A stretch of 64,000 bases of DNA from the NCBI GenBank assembly GCA_035627835.1, contig DASPKX010000079.1, positions 1-64,000 of the forward strand. The letters are read 5' to 3'. Shown one piece after another: positions 53,189-62,393 of this stretch (position 1 is the first letter of the stretch; every line of letters starts with the position of its first letter). The stretch comes from DASPKX01 sp035627835. GTDB lineage: Bacteria; Verrucomicrobiota; Verrucomicrobiia; Limisphaerales; SXQI01. The translations under genes and the position numbers were made by a program. Under the pieces are notes generated by a model that searched no databases, was not told where the DNA came from, and was given only the letters and a program-made list of their open reading frames with translations.

Positions 53189-56083
53189 TTAAGGGGTCGT
53201 GGTTGTGGTCGTCCCGCTCGACTGCGTGCTCAAGCTCGCATTCGGGTCGTAAGGGAGGTTGTCTGGATCATGCACGCGGTTGCCTGCAGGATCGATGATG
53301 GTCGGTGTGACGAAGATCACGAGGTTCTTCTTCACCGTCGATTGAGATTCGCTGCGGAAGAAACGACCCACCAACGGGATGTCACCCAGCACAGGAACCT
53401 TGTCCTTGGCTTTGCGGACGTCTTCGGAGATCAAGCCGCCGAGAACGATCGTTTGGCCGTCCCAAACATTCGCTGATGTAACGACCTGGCGAATGCGGAA
53501 GCGAGGCAGCGGGAGCGCTGCGCGAAGGACGTTGCCCGAGACGTTGCCGACCACCTGAACGGATGGAACGAACACGCCTGGATCGTCGTAACCGAGGAAT
53601 TCAGTGATCGTTGGGATGATGGTCATCTGCACGGTGTGGCCGTCAGCCGAGACGTAAGGAATAACGTCCAGTGTAGGGCCGATTGGCACAGAGAGAACGG
53701 TATACGTTGTGGTTGCGCCACCGCCTGCGCCGGTTCCCGTCAAACCACCACCGCCACCGACAGCAGCCTGCGCGTTCACACCAGCAACGATTGTTGGCAC
53801 GTCAATGACCTGCACCTGGGCTTGGCGACCGCTGGTGGTCGTCACACGGGGCGAGGACAGAAGATCAACACCGCCGCGTTGCTCAAGAGCACGGACGACC
53901 AGGCGGAATTGTGGATCGGTAAGAATGCCAGTGATCGTGGCAACCTCAGGAATTGACGCATCATCATTCGCGCCGAGCGGGCGAACCGTATTGCGCAATC
54001 CGGTGGTCAAACGCTGGTCATTCGCGCTTGGGAACGCGGATGGAATCCCGAACTGGCCTGGGAACACACCTGCCGGATTCGCCGGGCTGGGTGAGCCAGA
54101 GAAGGATGGAGCAGAGCCACCTTGCAGGCCGATAGCGCCGCCATGCATCAGGGTGTTGCCAAGCAACCAGTCGAATCCGAGAGCCTTGCTGTCGCTTTGG
54201 CTAATTTCCGTGAAGCGAGCTTCGATGGTGACCTGCGGAGCGGCTTCGTTTAGCGCTTGAATGGCGCCATCGATAATATCCAGATCCTGCATGGTTGCCC
54301 GAACGAACAGCACACCTGTGCGGTCGTTGAAGAAGAGCGCCTTCTGTGGAGGTGTGCTGACGCCCGCGATGCCGACGCCGCCGCCAGCGCCGAAACCACC
54401 ACCAACACCAGCGACGTTCGTCGCAAAATCAACGCCAGCCGCAACGAAGAACGCGCGGACAACGTCTTGAATATTTTGCGCTAGGTTGGTGCGAGTCACC
54501 GCGGAGATGCCGATGCCAGTTTGGCCACCAGCTCCACCGAGCGCGCCACCACCGCCGCCACCGCCGCCGACGCCACCCTGGGTTCCGCCGCCACCCAGGC
54601 CGCTCAAGTCAACACGTGGGAAATTGAAAACGCCTTGGCCGCCTTGGCCGCCGCCACCGCCACCACCGCCCCCACCGCCGCCAGCCCCACCACCGGCGCC
54701 GCCTGCGCCACCAGTGCCGAGCGGGAACCCAGTCACAGCTTCAAGACCTTGCACGAAGGTGTTTGGATCAACCTTGAAGCGACGGGTATGCAGTTGGAGC
54801 TGCTCCTGAGTGCGCTGGCTGAACACGATGCCGTAATCCTCGATCGAATATTTGAGCAGCGCCGTCTGAGGCTGCTCTGCTGGTGGGCGCGCCACCTTCA
54901 TGAGAATTTCCAACACATCCACGAGACGGACGTTCCGGAGAGGAGGATCGACTTTGACAGTGAACTCCTCGACCACGATTGGGCGTTCCTGAGACGCCGC
55001 TGGCGCAACGGGAAGGCCGGTCACTGGGTCCACCGCGCCGAAGCCGCCGCCAGGAAACCCGCCACCGCCGAACTGACCGCCAGCCGCAGCTGCTGCTGCC
55101 GCCGCTTGAAGGATAGCGGTTGGGCGATCCAACGTGGAAGTGATCACAAAGTTCACACCGCGCTTCTCTGGGTCGCGTTTCCGCACTTCGGTGGAGAGTT
55201 CCTTAATAGCTTCAGAAAGAGTCACGTCGCCGGGGATGTAGAACTCGTCCAGAACGATCTGGTTGAGCTTGTAAGCAATGGCTTGGCGACCGTTGCCAGT
55301 ATAAATCGTGTTCGTGCGCGCAAAAGGATTGCTCGTCGGCAATTTTTCACGCGAGTTGGGTGCATTCCACGCCTGGCCGATTTCGACAAGAGAGTCCTTA
55401 ACAAAGATTTCCCGCTTGCGAGCTTCCTGCTCGAAACGGCGCTCTTTGATCAAGCTGAGGTAGTAGAAAGCAGCTGGGTGCTCAGGATCTTCCTTAACCG
55501 CCTGGCGGAGCTTGGCTTCTGCTTCGTCCAGCTTGCCCATTTCAATGAGCAGGTTGGCGTCTTGAACCAGCGTGGAGGTCTTCACGCGTTCGGCGCGAAC
55601 CTCAGGAATCCGCGCAGCCACTTCAGGGCTAGGCACCTTGCCGCGGGTTTCTTCAATGCGGCGGGCTATCTCTGCCTTTAGTTTCTGCAAGTTTGGATCG
55701 CGCGGCTGAATGCGAAGCGCGCGGCTCACCTGCGCGTCAGCTTCAGCCAACTCGCCGCGGTCGAGCGCCCGGCGAGCCAAAGTGGCGCGGGTGTCCACAA
55801 AGCCGCGGATCGTTTGCTCGCGCTCACGCTCAATTCGAGTGCCGATGCGTTCAACAAGATCCCAGGCTTTTTCAAAGAGCTGCGCGGCGGAGGAGAGATC
55901 CCCTTTCAGGCGCGCGGCCTCTGCTTGCTCGAGAGTTTGACGGAGTTCGATGGTCTGAGCCTGACGGCGAACCGCTTCTTCATTGGCAATTTGCGCGGCT
56001 GGGTTGGCCTGCGCAAAGGTCCTGGGCGCGCCCGCCCCGGCAAGAAGAAGGACGATCAGTGTGGTAGTCGCTGCTTTGATCAT
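53189..56083 (-). CDS. Amuc_1098-like type IV pilus outer-membrane secretin
   Basis: 964 residues with signal peptide. Residues 30-220 hold TPR-like helices, about 270-450 a pilus N-domain region, and 455-575 a glycine-rich region with runs of more than ten Gly. The C-terminal secretin domain has 'TEISQSDSKALGFDWL' near 625, 'LLSSPRVTTTSGRQAQVQV', and the 'VPVLGDIPLVGRFF' motif near 896-909, ending with 'NLVIFVTPTII'. It forms the outer-membrane pore for pilus export, and is the counterpart of PilQ. It closes the operon pilM, Amuc_1100-like, Amuc_1099-like, secretin. Confidence 0.9.
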   Translation of the reverse strand: MIKAATTTLIVLLLAGAGAPRTFAQANPAAQIANEEAVRRQAQTIELRQTLEQAEAARLKGDLSSAAQLFEKAWDLVERIGTRIEREREQTIRGFVDTRATLARRALDRGELAEADAQVSRALRIQPRDPNLQKLKAEIARRIEETRGKVPSPEVAARIPEVRAERVKTSTLVQDANLLIEMGKLDEAEAKLRQAVKEDPEHPAAFYYLSLIKERRFEQEARKREIFVKDSLVEIGQAWNAPNSREKLPTSNPFARTNTIYTGNGRQAIAYKLNQIVLDEFYIPGDVTLSEAIKELSTEVRKRDPEKRGVNFVITSTLDRPTAILQAAAAAAAAGGQFGGGGFPGGGFGAVDPVTGLPVAPAASQERPIVVEEFTVKVDPPLRNVRLVDVLEILMKVARPPAEQPQTALLKYSIEDYGIVFSQRTQEQLQLHTRRFKVDPNTFVQGLEAVTGFPLGTGGAGGAGGGAGGGGGGGGGGGGQGGQGVFNFPRVDLSGLGGGGTQGGVGGGGGGGGALGGAGGQTGIGISAVTRTNLAQNIQDVVRAFFVAAGVDFATNVAGVGGGFGAGGGVGIAGVSTPPQKALFFNDRTGVLFVRATMQDLDIIDGAIQALNEAAPQVTIEARFTEISQSDSKALGFDWLLGNTLMHGGAIGLQGGSAPSFSGSPSPANPAGVFPGQFGIPSAFPSANDQRLTTGLRNTVRPLGANDDASIPEVATITGILTDPQFRLVVRALEQRGGVDLLSSPRVTTTSGRQAQVQVIDVPTIVAGVNAQAAVGGGGGLTGTGAGGGATTTYTVLSVPIGPTLDVIPYVSADGHTVQMTIIPTITEFLGYDDPGVFVPSVQVVGNVSGNVLRAALPLPRFRIRQVVTSANVWDGQTIVLGGLISEDVRKAKDKVPVLGDIPLVGRFFRSESQSTVKKNLVIFVTPTIIDPAGNRVHDPDNLPYDPNASLSTQSSGTTTTTTP

Positions 56084-56115
56084 GGGTTTTTTCGACGCGC
56101 AAAAGCGCTTAAAAT

Positions 56116-56952
56116 CTATTTGTTCGAAGAGGCTGCATTCGTGTCAGCGCCCGCTCTGGCATTTGGGTCAAAACGTCTAACGGTTTGTTTCTGATTGGAA
56201 CTGGCGGACAATACAACTTCGCGTTCGTTGATGGCAACGATATTGTAAGTCTCGTCACCAAAGGTGAGTTTGTCCCCTTTGCGCACTCCTTTGCGAGGCG
56301 TTTTGGTCGGCTCATAAACGAGGTCCGCCGCAAAGCCAACGATCCGCTCGTACGGTTTTTGCGCGCTGATGGTGATGGGGTCACGTTCCTTGTTTAGTAG
56401 CACTTGCAGCGCCACAGGGTTGGCCGGGTCGGGCCCTTGCACGTCGCGAACCTGAATTTCATTCTCTCGACCGAAACGCGAGGTCTGCCCTTTGGCCAGC
56501 AGCCTCTTGTCCGGCGCCGGTTTCTCAAGCTCGTTCAACACGGAGATTTCATAGCGGACTGGATCCCCTATGGCCCTCTCGTAGGCAATCACGAACCGGA
56601 GGGGCTGGATGTTGGACACAGTGACTGCTTGCGCGCCAATCTCGTCACCAGTCGAAACTTTCATCACACCACCGTCTGGACGACGCAGCCAACGAACGGG
56701 ATTAAAAACATTGTGCTGCAGGGCCAACTGGACGTCATTGTTCGTTTGGGCGCGCTTAACGACCAGCGCGTTCGTCGAAAGGTCCGTCGGCTGAAATTTG
56801 TTAACGCGATCACCGAACCATTGCTGGCGCTGCTCCTCGAGCCGGCCACGCTCCTCGGAGAGCTGCATGGGCATGAGCGCGGCGGCCGCCGCGCCGCCGA
56901 GCAGCACGAGGCTCAGAATGATCTTCTCGTAATGTTTCTTTAAAAAATCCAT
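56116..56952 (-). CDS. Amuc_1099-like pilus assembly protein
   Basis: 278 residues, short cytoplasmic start, one N-terminal membrane segment at about residues 11-31, and a beta-rich periplasmic part with 'KVSTGDEIGAQAVTVSNIQPL' and 'FAADLVYEPTKTPRKGVRKG'. Position between the secretin and the Amuc_1100-like gene, size and topology match the Amuc_1099 family; a PilP-like role as link between inner-membrane complex and secretin is inferred. Genes are 10 and 32 bases apart. Confidence 0.75.
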   Translation of the reverse strand: MDFLKKHYEKIILSLVLLGGAAAAALMPMQLSEERGRLEEQRQQWFGDRVNKFQPTDLSTNALVVKRAQTNNDVQLALQHNVFNPVRWLRRPDGGVMKVSTGDEIGAQAVTVSNIQPLRFVIAYERAIGDPVRYEISVLNELEKPAPDKRLLAKGQTSRFGRENEIQVRDVQGPDPANPVALQVLLNKERDPITISAQKPYERIVGFAADLVYEPTKTPRKGVRKGDKLTFGDETYNIVAINEREVVLSASSNQKQTVRRFDPNARAGADTNAASSNK

Positions 56953-56962
56953 GAGACTCCAG

Positions 56963-57949
56963 TTATTGCACAGGGGCCGCTGAAGGATCGCCTTCCGGCG
57001 CGGGGGTCGCCGCTGCCATCGTGGCGCTTGGCGGCCGCAACTTCACCACTTCAACGATGATGGTGAACTTGAGTTTGCTTTCGTCCAAAATCGTTGTGAG
57101 CCCGTTCCGGGTGACGGGCCGCTGCGGCGCCTGAGCCACTGGGGGTGGCGCCATTGGGCGGCCATAGCGGTTGGCCAAACCACCAGCCATGGGGGTGACC
57201 TGCGCCTCCGCGGTTGCAGTTGCGCCCATCTTATCCACGGCCACGGACTTGACGATGTAACACTGCTTGGCGTTGACCAACCCTTCAAGCACAGCTTCCA
57301 ATTCGGAGGTGAATCCACTGAAGCTGACCTCATACGGCATGATGACCGCCCACTCGTTCGTTTCGCCTTTGCGGGCGTGATAATCGGTCGAGCCGAGGCT
57401 GTCCTCAGTGGCCACCGGCACGCGCTTCATATTGATGATAGCGTGCACCTTGGAATTATACAGAACCCGCGTGAGGGCTGCGATGTCGTCCAACTGCGCC
57501 GCGAGCGCATCGACATTCTTCGGATTAAAACTCACGACGGCGCGTTGCGCGGCAAAGGTGAACCAATAATCTTTGGTTGGAAGAGAGATCCCAAGGCGGT
57601 CAGCTTCGGCCTGCAGCCCAGCCACAGTGGTGTCCAGCAGCAAGCGGAACTGCTGATTGTTGATGCTGTTGGTGTTCACCATCGTGAACTCCTGGCGAAC
57701 CTCCGACACGAAAGCGTCGAGCTTCTTCACTTCCTCCCGCGCGGCGCTGATGTTGTCCACCTTGTCCGTGCCAGGATGCACCGGGCGGTTGATCAGCTCG
57801 TTGAAGGCGGCGGTTTGAGCGCCAAGCTCCTCTGTCACAGCCGCGTTTGCGCTGCGCTTGCTCAACAGGAAAACCACCGCCACGGCCAGCAAAGCCAGTG
57901 CGACTGCCCCGCCGATGACGAGGTAAAGATTACGTTTTATCCAGCCCAT
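56963..57949 (-). CDS. Amuc_1100-like pilus protein
   Basis: 328 residues, close to Amuc_1100 (317). One membrane segment at about residues 7-29 is followed by 'SKRSANAAVTEELGAQ' (Amuc_1100 also has a KRS-type segment here), a coiled-coil, and two ferredoxin-like domains as in PilO. The C-terminus is rich in Ala and Pro. Amuc_1100 is a known surface protein of Akkermansia that affects host metabolism; in this environmental-type organism the role is more likely structural in the pilus (inference). It is five bases from the upstream pilM-like gene. Confidence 0.8.
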   Translation of the reverse strand: MGWIKRNLYLVIGGAVALALLAVAVVFLLSKRSANAAVTEELGAQTAAFNELINRPVHPGTDKVDNISAAREEVKKLDAFVSEVRQEFTMVNTNSINNQQFRLLLDTTVAGLQAEADRLGISLPTKDYWFTFAAQRAVVSFNPKNVDALAAQLDDIAALTRVLYNSKVHAIINMKRVPVATEDSLGSTDYHARKGETNEWAVIMPYEVSFSGFTSELEAVLEGLVNAKQCYIVKSVAVDKMGATATAEAQVTPMAGGLANRYGRPMAPPPVAQAPQRPVTRNGLTTILDESKLKFTIIVEVVKLRPPSATMAAATPAPEGDPSAAPVQ

Positions 57950-57954
57950 ACTAC

Positions 57955-59829
57955 TTACAGTTTGAGTGCGTTCTTGAGTTTGAGCTGCATGCCGAACGTA
58001 AATGTTTCCGCATTGTCAGCAACATCCTCGAGCTGTCCCGAAAGCTTGGTGCCATCCGGATCGAAGATATTGGTCGCTGCCTTGAATTCGTTTTCCACAC
58101 GGAACGCGAGCGCTGAGTTTGCGCCGGGCGAGTGAGCTTTCAAGTTCACCGCGCGCAGCTTCACGTTGATCACATCCACTGAATTTGTGGCGGAGCTTGT
58201 GGTGGTCGTGGTTGTCGTGCTTTCAGTGGAGCTTGAGCCTTCCGCCCCGCGTGGCACGAGCCCGTAGCGCTTGGCCAGTTCGGGGTTGCGGCGATAGAAG
58301 TCGAGGCCGTCGGAGCTGCCGCTGCTTGAGCTGCTTTCCTCAGCGGGAGCGGTCGCGGTTCCTTCGGGGGTGACAGTGCCGAGCGTTTCGATCCAAACAC
58401 CGACTTCAACGCCGGGCTGCCGATGCTTTGTTTCGGCTTCAGAAAGAATCTGGCGAATATTGGTAAGCACATCGACCCAATAAAACCGGTCTCTGAGCCA
58501 TCCGGTGAGCTTTTCAACGTCGTTCTTGCTCTTCTCGATCTTTGCTTCCTCCGCTTGAAGCTGCGTGGCTTTCTCGTTGAGCGGTTGATACTGGGTGTTC
58601 AACTCCTCCAGCGCCGAGCGCTTCACACCAGCCATGCTGCTGTAGAAGAAAGCATAGGCGAACACCACGAGAACGAGGCTGAAAATTGTGGCGATGAAGT
58701 AAGGCTTCTTCGCGTCAAATTGCTGCTTCTGGCGAATGCTCTTCGGCACCAGGTTCAGTTCAACCGGGCACTGGGCGGCGTTGCGCAGGCCGAGGCCGAC
58801 CACTTCGCCGTAAGCATGCGCCACTTTGGCCAACTCCTCGACGTTGATCGCGGGGTCGATGGTCACGTTGCGGAAGGGATTAAAGTACTCAACCGGGACA
58901 TTGAGCTTCTCAGCGAAGAACTGAGAGGTGTAAGGCATGATTGAGGCCCCACCCGCCAGGAAGAGGCGCACTGGGGCAGACCCGCCTTGCTGGCCGCGGT
59001 AAAATTGAATGGTCTGGTTGACCTGGATGTGCAACCGGGTCATTACCTGGCGCGCAATCTTGGAGATAGCGGCCTGGTGCGGATTCTCTGGCTCTTCGTA
59101 AGCGCCACCGAGGCTGACGAAGCCCTCAGTGACCTTGATTTGCTCCGCCTTTGGCCAAGGCATCTTTGCTTCGGCCACGAAATCCTGCGTGATGGCGTTC
59201 GCGCCGATGCTGATGGAGCGGCTGTAAAACTTGCCCTTCTCAAAAAGCAACAGGTTGCTGGTCTTGGCGCCGATATCGAGCAGCATCGTGCAGCCATCCA
59301 GATCACCGTAGTTGAACCGGAACGCATTGCACATCGCCGCAGGGGAGACGTCCACAATCTGCAGCTTGAGGTTGTTGCCTTCCGCTGAACGGAAGATGCC
59401 TTCAACCACATCGCTTTTGATTGCGACCAAAAGGACTTCCAGCTCGCCTGAAGGGGCGGCGCCGACAATCTGGTAATCCCAAACCACTTCGGCCAGCGGG
59501 AACGGCACGTTCTGCGTGGCCTCGTACTGGATGATCTGGGTGACCTTCGAAGTGTCCACCGCTGGGAGCTTCACGAACTTCGAGAAGACGTGAAAACCAG
59601 GGGCGCAAATATTGGCGTGCTTGGCGCGGAAACCACCCGTGGCGAGCAGTTCCTGCAAGGCTTTCAAAAGCACAGCTTCACGCCGCGTTTCCTGCGAGCC
59701 TTCCAAGCCGAGAGACTTGATGCCGAACTGCTTGAGCACGAGCGAATCGTTCTCATTCAGTTCGAACTCCGCTGCTTTGAGGGTTCCAGCCCCAAAGTCC
59801 AAGCATAAGAATGACTTACTTTTTAACAT
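57955..59829 (-). CDS. pilM: PilM-PilN fusion protein (Amuc_1101-like)
   Basis: 624 residues from the ATG at 59829. An actin-like PilM domain holds 'CLDFGAGTLKAAEF' near residue 9, 'LLDIGAKTSNLLLF' near 183, and 'LFLAGGASIM' near 290. PilN follows in the same chain: 'VELNLVPKSIRQKQ' just before a membrane segment at about 377-398, a coiled-coil, and a periplasmic domain with a Ser/Thr-rich linker. In most bacteria PilM and PilN are separate proteins. It leads the pilus operon. A longer start at 59874 is possible but less family-like. Confidence 0.88.
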   Translation of the reverse strand: MLKSKSFLCLDFGAGTLKAAEFELNENDSLVLKQFGIKSLGLEGSQETRREAVLLKALQELLATGGFRAKHANICAPGFHVFSKFVKLPAVDTSKVTQIIQYEATQNVPFPLAEVVWDYQIVGAAPSGELEVLLVAIKSDVVEGIFRSAEGNNLKLQIVDVSPAAMCNAFRFNYGDLDGCTMLLDIGAKTSNLLLFEKGKFYSRSISIGANAITQDFVAEAKMPWPKAEQIKVTEGFVSLGGAYEEPENPHQAAISKIARQVMTRLHIQVNQTIQFYRGQQGGSAPVRLFLAGGASIMPYTSQFFAEKLNVPVEYFNPFRNVTIDPAINVEELAKVAHAYGEVVGLGLRNAAQCPVELNLVPKSIRQKQQFDAKKPYFIATIFSLVLVVFAYAFFYSSMAGVKRSALEELNTQYQPLNEKATQLQAEEAKIEKSKNDVEKLTGWLRDRFYWVDVLTNIRQILSEAETKHRQPGVEVGVWIETLGTVTPEGTATAPAEESSSSSGSSDGLDFYRRNPELAKRYGLVPRGAEGSSSTESTTTTTTTSSATNSVDVINVKLRAVNLKAHSPGANSALAFRVENEFKAATNIFDPDGTKLSGQLEDVADNAETFTFGMQLKLKNALKL

Positions 59830-59915
59830 TGGCTTGCTAAGTTCGACAGTAGCCGAGCGCAAAACGTTCCACATCAGCGCTCCTCGAGCCGCAGGATGGA
59901 GAAGTTAGGCGTTGC

Positions 59916-59944
59916 TGGTTACTGAAATTGGAATAAAGGGTCAA
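59916..59944 (-). promoter_or_regulatory. Possible promoter of the pilus operon
   Basis: On the minus strand, TTGACC (59944-59939), a 17-base spacer, then TAACCA (59921-59916), with an A/T-rich stretch further upstream. The -10 box lacks the final T, so this is a tentative call. It is 87 bases ahead of the chosen pilM start. Confidence 0.3.
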
Positions 59945-59970
59945 ACACAAAAAACGTTTTTGCAAGTTTT

Positions 59971-60966
59971 TCACCGCTTGCTCATCCTCGGAACACTCAG
60001 ATCCTGCGTCTTGAAATACTCAATCGTTCGCGCGATTCCGTCCTCCAACTCCACTATCGGCTCCCACTTCAACAGCTTCTTCGCCCGGGAGATGTCTGGC
60101 TTCCGCTGCTTCGGGTCGTCTTGCGGGAGTGGTTTGAAACTGACTTTGCTCTTGCTGCCCGTTGCTTTGATGATCGCCTCAGCAAACTCCAGCATCGTCA
60201 TCTCGCGTGGGTTGCCAATGTTCACCGGCAAGTCGGTGTCACTCATCATCAAGCGATAGATCCCCTCGATCAAATCCGAGCAGTAGCAAAAGCTCCGGGT
60301 CTGTGTCCCATCGCCGAAGACCGTGAGCGGCTCGCCATTGAGCGCCTGGCTGATAAACGCGGGAACCACACGCCCGTCCCGCAACCGCATGCGAGGGCCG
60401 TAGGTATTGAAGATTCTGACGATCTTCGTGTCGAGTTTGTGCTCCCGATGGTAAGCCATGGTCATCGCTTCCGCGAACCTTTTGGCTTCGTCGTAACAGC
60501 CCCGCGGGCCAATCGTGTTCACGTTGCCCCAGTAATCCTCCGTTTGCGGATGGACGAGCGGGTCGCCATAAATTTCCGATGTGGAGGCCAAGAGGAACTT
60601 CGCTTTCTTCTCTTTAGCCAAACCAAGAGCTTTGTGCGTGCCAAGTGATCCAACCTTGAGCGTCTGGATCGGAAGCTCGAGGTAATCAATTGGGCTCGCA
60701 GGAGACGCTAGGTGCCAGACGTAATCGACATGCTCCTTCAGGAACATGAACTCGGTGACATCCTGCTTGATGAACCGGAAGTCCGCGTTTCCCGCGAGGT
60801 GGGCAATGTTTTCAGCGCTGCCAGTGACGAGGTTATCAATGCAGATGACGGAATGGCCGCGGTCGAGAAGCAGGTCAACGAGGTGCGATCCGAGGAAACC
60901 AGCGCCGCCAGTGACCACCGACACGGGCTTGGAGCTAATCCGAGCCCGCGAAGAACGATTTTCCAT
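59971..60966 (-). CDS. UDP-glucuronate decarboxylase (UDP-xylose synthase)
   Basis: 331 residues of the extended SDR family. The NAD motif 'TGGAGFLGSHLVD' starts at residue 19; the active-site group is Thr129-Ser-Glu131 and Tyr158-x3-Lys162 ('YDEAK'); 'FNTYGPRMRLRDGRVVPAFI' and 'TQTRSFCYCSDLIEG' are typical of UDP-glucuronate decarboxylase. It makes UDP-xylose for surface polysaccharide. It lies nine bases after the sugar-transferase gene and closes the exopolysaccharide/exosortase operon. Confidence 0.88.
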   Translation of the reverse strand: MENRSSRARISSKPVSVVTGGAGFLGSHLVDLLLDRGHSVICIDNLVTGSAENIAHLAGNADFRFIKQDVTEFMFLKEHVDYVWHLASPASPIDYLELPIQTLKVGSLGTHKALGLAKEKKAKFLLASTSEIYGDPLVHPQTEDYWGNVNTIGPRGCYDEAKRFAEAMTMAYHREHKLDTKIVRIFNTYGPRMRLRDGRVVPAFISQALNGEPLTVFGDGTQTRSFCYCSDLIEGIYRLMMSDTDLPVNIGNPREMTMLEFAEAIIKATGSKSKVSFKPLPQDDPKQRKPDISRAKKLLKWEPIVELEDGIARTIEYFKTQDLSVPRMSKR

Positions 60967-60975
60967 TAATTACCC

Positions 60976-62367
60976 TTATTTAGCCCCAGTGCCCATGAGC
61001 ACGACTGGGATCGTGCGGAGGAGAATCTTTAAATCCAGCCAGAGGGACCAATTATCGATGTATTCGAGGTCCAGTCGGACCCAGTCGGAGAAATCCCGAA
61101 CGTTGTTGCGGCCGCTGACTTGCCAGAGGCAGGTCAAGCCAGGCTTCACGCTCAAACGGCGGCGATGCGCGAAGTCATTGAACTTCATCGTTTCATCGAC
61201 GGGCAGAGGACGGGGGCCAACCAGGCTCATTTCGCCACGCAGCACGTTCAGGAGCTGTGGAAGCTCATCGATGCTGTATTTGCGCAGCCAACGGCCAAAC
61301 GTCGTGATGCGCGGGTCGTTGGTCATCTTGAACACAGGGCCGCCCATTTCGTTCATGGAGGCCAACTCGTGCTTCCGCTGCTCCGCGTTGGTGACCATGG
61401 TGCGGAACTTGATCATCTTGAAGGGCCGGCCGTTCAGGCCGCTTCGAGTCTGAACAAAGAAAATCGGCCCGGGGGAGGTAAGTTTCGTCCCAACAGCCGC
61501 GATGATGAGCAAAGGAGAGGTCAACAGGAGCAGAGCTAAGGCGCCGAGGACATCCAGCGCGTGCTTGGCGACCGCTTGCCAGGATTCCTCCTGCGTGGTG
61601 CGGAAGACCAGCATGGGGCGGCCGTAAAAGTCATCCAACGTCGTTTGGGATAACTGAGTGTTGAAGAAATCCGCCAGCAACCAGGCTTCAACACCCTCCA
61701 ATTCGCAGGCTTGAATGGCTTTCTCCACATGGCCGAAGTAAGTGTGCTTGGCGCTGAGAACCACCCCATTCACCGAGTGAGTGTGCAGCATTTCCACAAG
61801 CTGCTCTGTGGCCGTTTCGTTCAGGTCCAACTGCGCGACGACCTCGAACTCAAAATGGCGTGTGCGATTCAGCTCGCCCAACAGACGAGCTGTGTCTTCC
61901 GGCGCGCCCAGAAGGAGAAGTCGTTTTTGGATCTGCGCCTGACCCAATCGGCTGGCCAGCCAGCGCTGCATCAACTCCTCCTTGAGCATCAGCATGCAAA
62001 AGCTGAGCGGAGCAAAGAGAAGGATCACCGAACGCGCGGGTTGTTCGCGGAAAAGGAAGGTTGTGGCAATCAGGATGATTGCCATGGTCGTGCAGGCTTT
62101 CAGCCCCTGAAGGAGGAGAAAGGAGCGGGAAAGCACCATGGGGCGTTTGTAATACCCGTGGGTTTCGAGAATAAACGGCGCGAGCGGGAAGATGATCAAC
62201 CACATCCAGACATACTCGTGGAAGGGGGCAATTTCAGGAGTGCCGCCGAGCACAGCGACCCCGCTCTTTTCGCGCCAGGCATGCGCAAAGAAGAACGCGA
62301 TGCAGAAAAGCCCCGCATCCATGAACTTCTGGACCTGCGCACGAATTTCGCGTTGGCGGCGTAGCAT
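60976..62367 (-). CDS. Exopolysaccharide polyprenyl glycosylphosphotransferase
   Basis: 463 residues. Four to five N-terminal membrane segments, a cytoplasmic Rossmann-like region ('KRLLLLGAPEDTARLLGEL'), a membrane hairpin ('ALDVLGALALLLLTSPLLI'), and the C-terminal catalytic bacterial sugar transferase domain with 'FFVQTRSGLNGRPFKMIKFR' and 'RKYSIDELPQLLNVLRGEMS'. It starts surface-glycan assembly by moving a hexose-1-phosphate to undecaprenyl phosphate. It is next to the EpsI gene (26 bases). Confidence 0.92.
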   Translation of the reverse strand: MLRRQREIRAQVQKFMDAGLFCIAFFFAHAWREKSGVAVLGGTPEIAPFHEYVWMWLIIFPLAPFILETHGYYKRPMVLSRSFLLLQGLKACTTMAIILIATTFLFREQPARSVILLFAPLSFCMLMLKEELMQRWLASRLGQAQIQKRLLLLGAPEDTARLLGELNRTRHFEFEVVAQLDLNETATEQLVEMLHTHSVNGVVLSAKHTYFGHVEKAIQACELEGVEAWLLADFFNTQLSQTTLDDFYGRPMLVFRTTQEESWQAVAKHALDVLGALALLLLTSPLLIIAAVGTKLTSPGPIFFVQTRSGLNGRPFKMIKFRTMVTNAEQRKHELASMNEMGGPVFKMTNDPRITTFGRWLRKYSIDELPQLLNVLRGEMSLVGPRPLPVDETMKFNDFAHRRRLSVKPGLTCLWQVSGRNNVRDFSDWVRLDLEYIDNWSLWLDLKILLRTIPVVLMGTGAK

Positions 62368-62393
62368 TGGGCGATGTGGTTCTTAGCGGAAAC

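Noticed and set aside
54480..54720. GCC/CCG-rich tandem repeats, possible CRISPR or satellite
   Set aside because: They encode poly-Gly in the secretin gene and keep the reading frame.
54521..55681. A 386-codon open frame on the plus strand
   Set aside because: It is antisense to the Gly-rich part of the secretin gene, whose repeats keep the opposite frame open; no family features.
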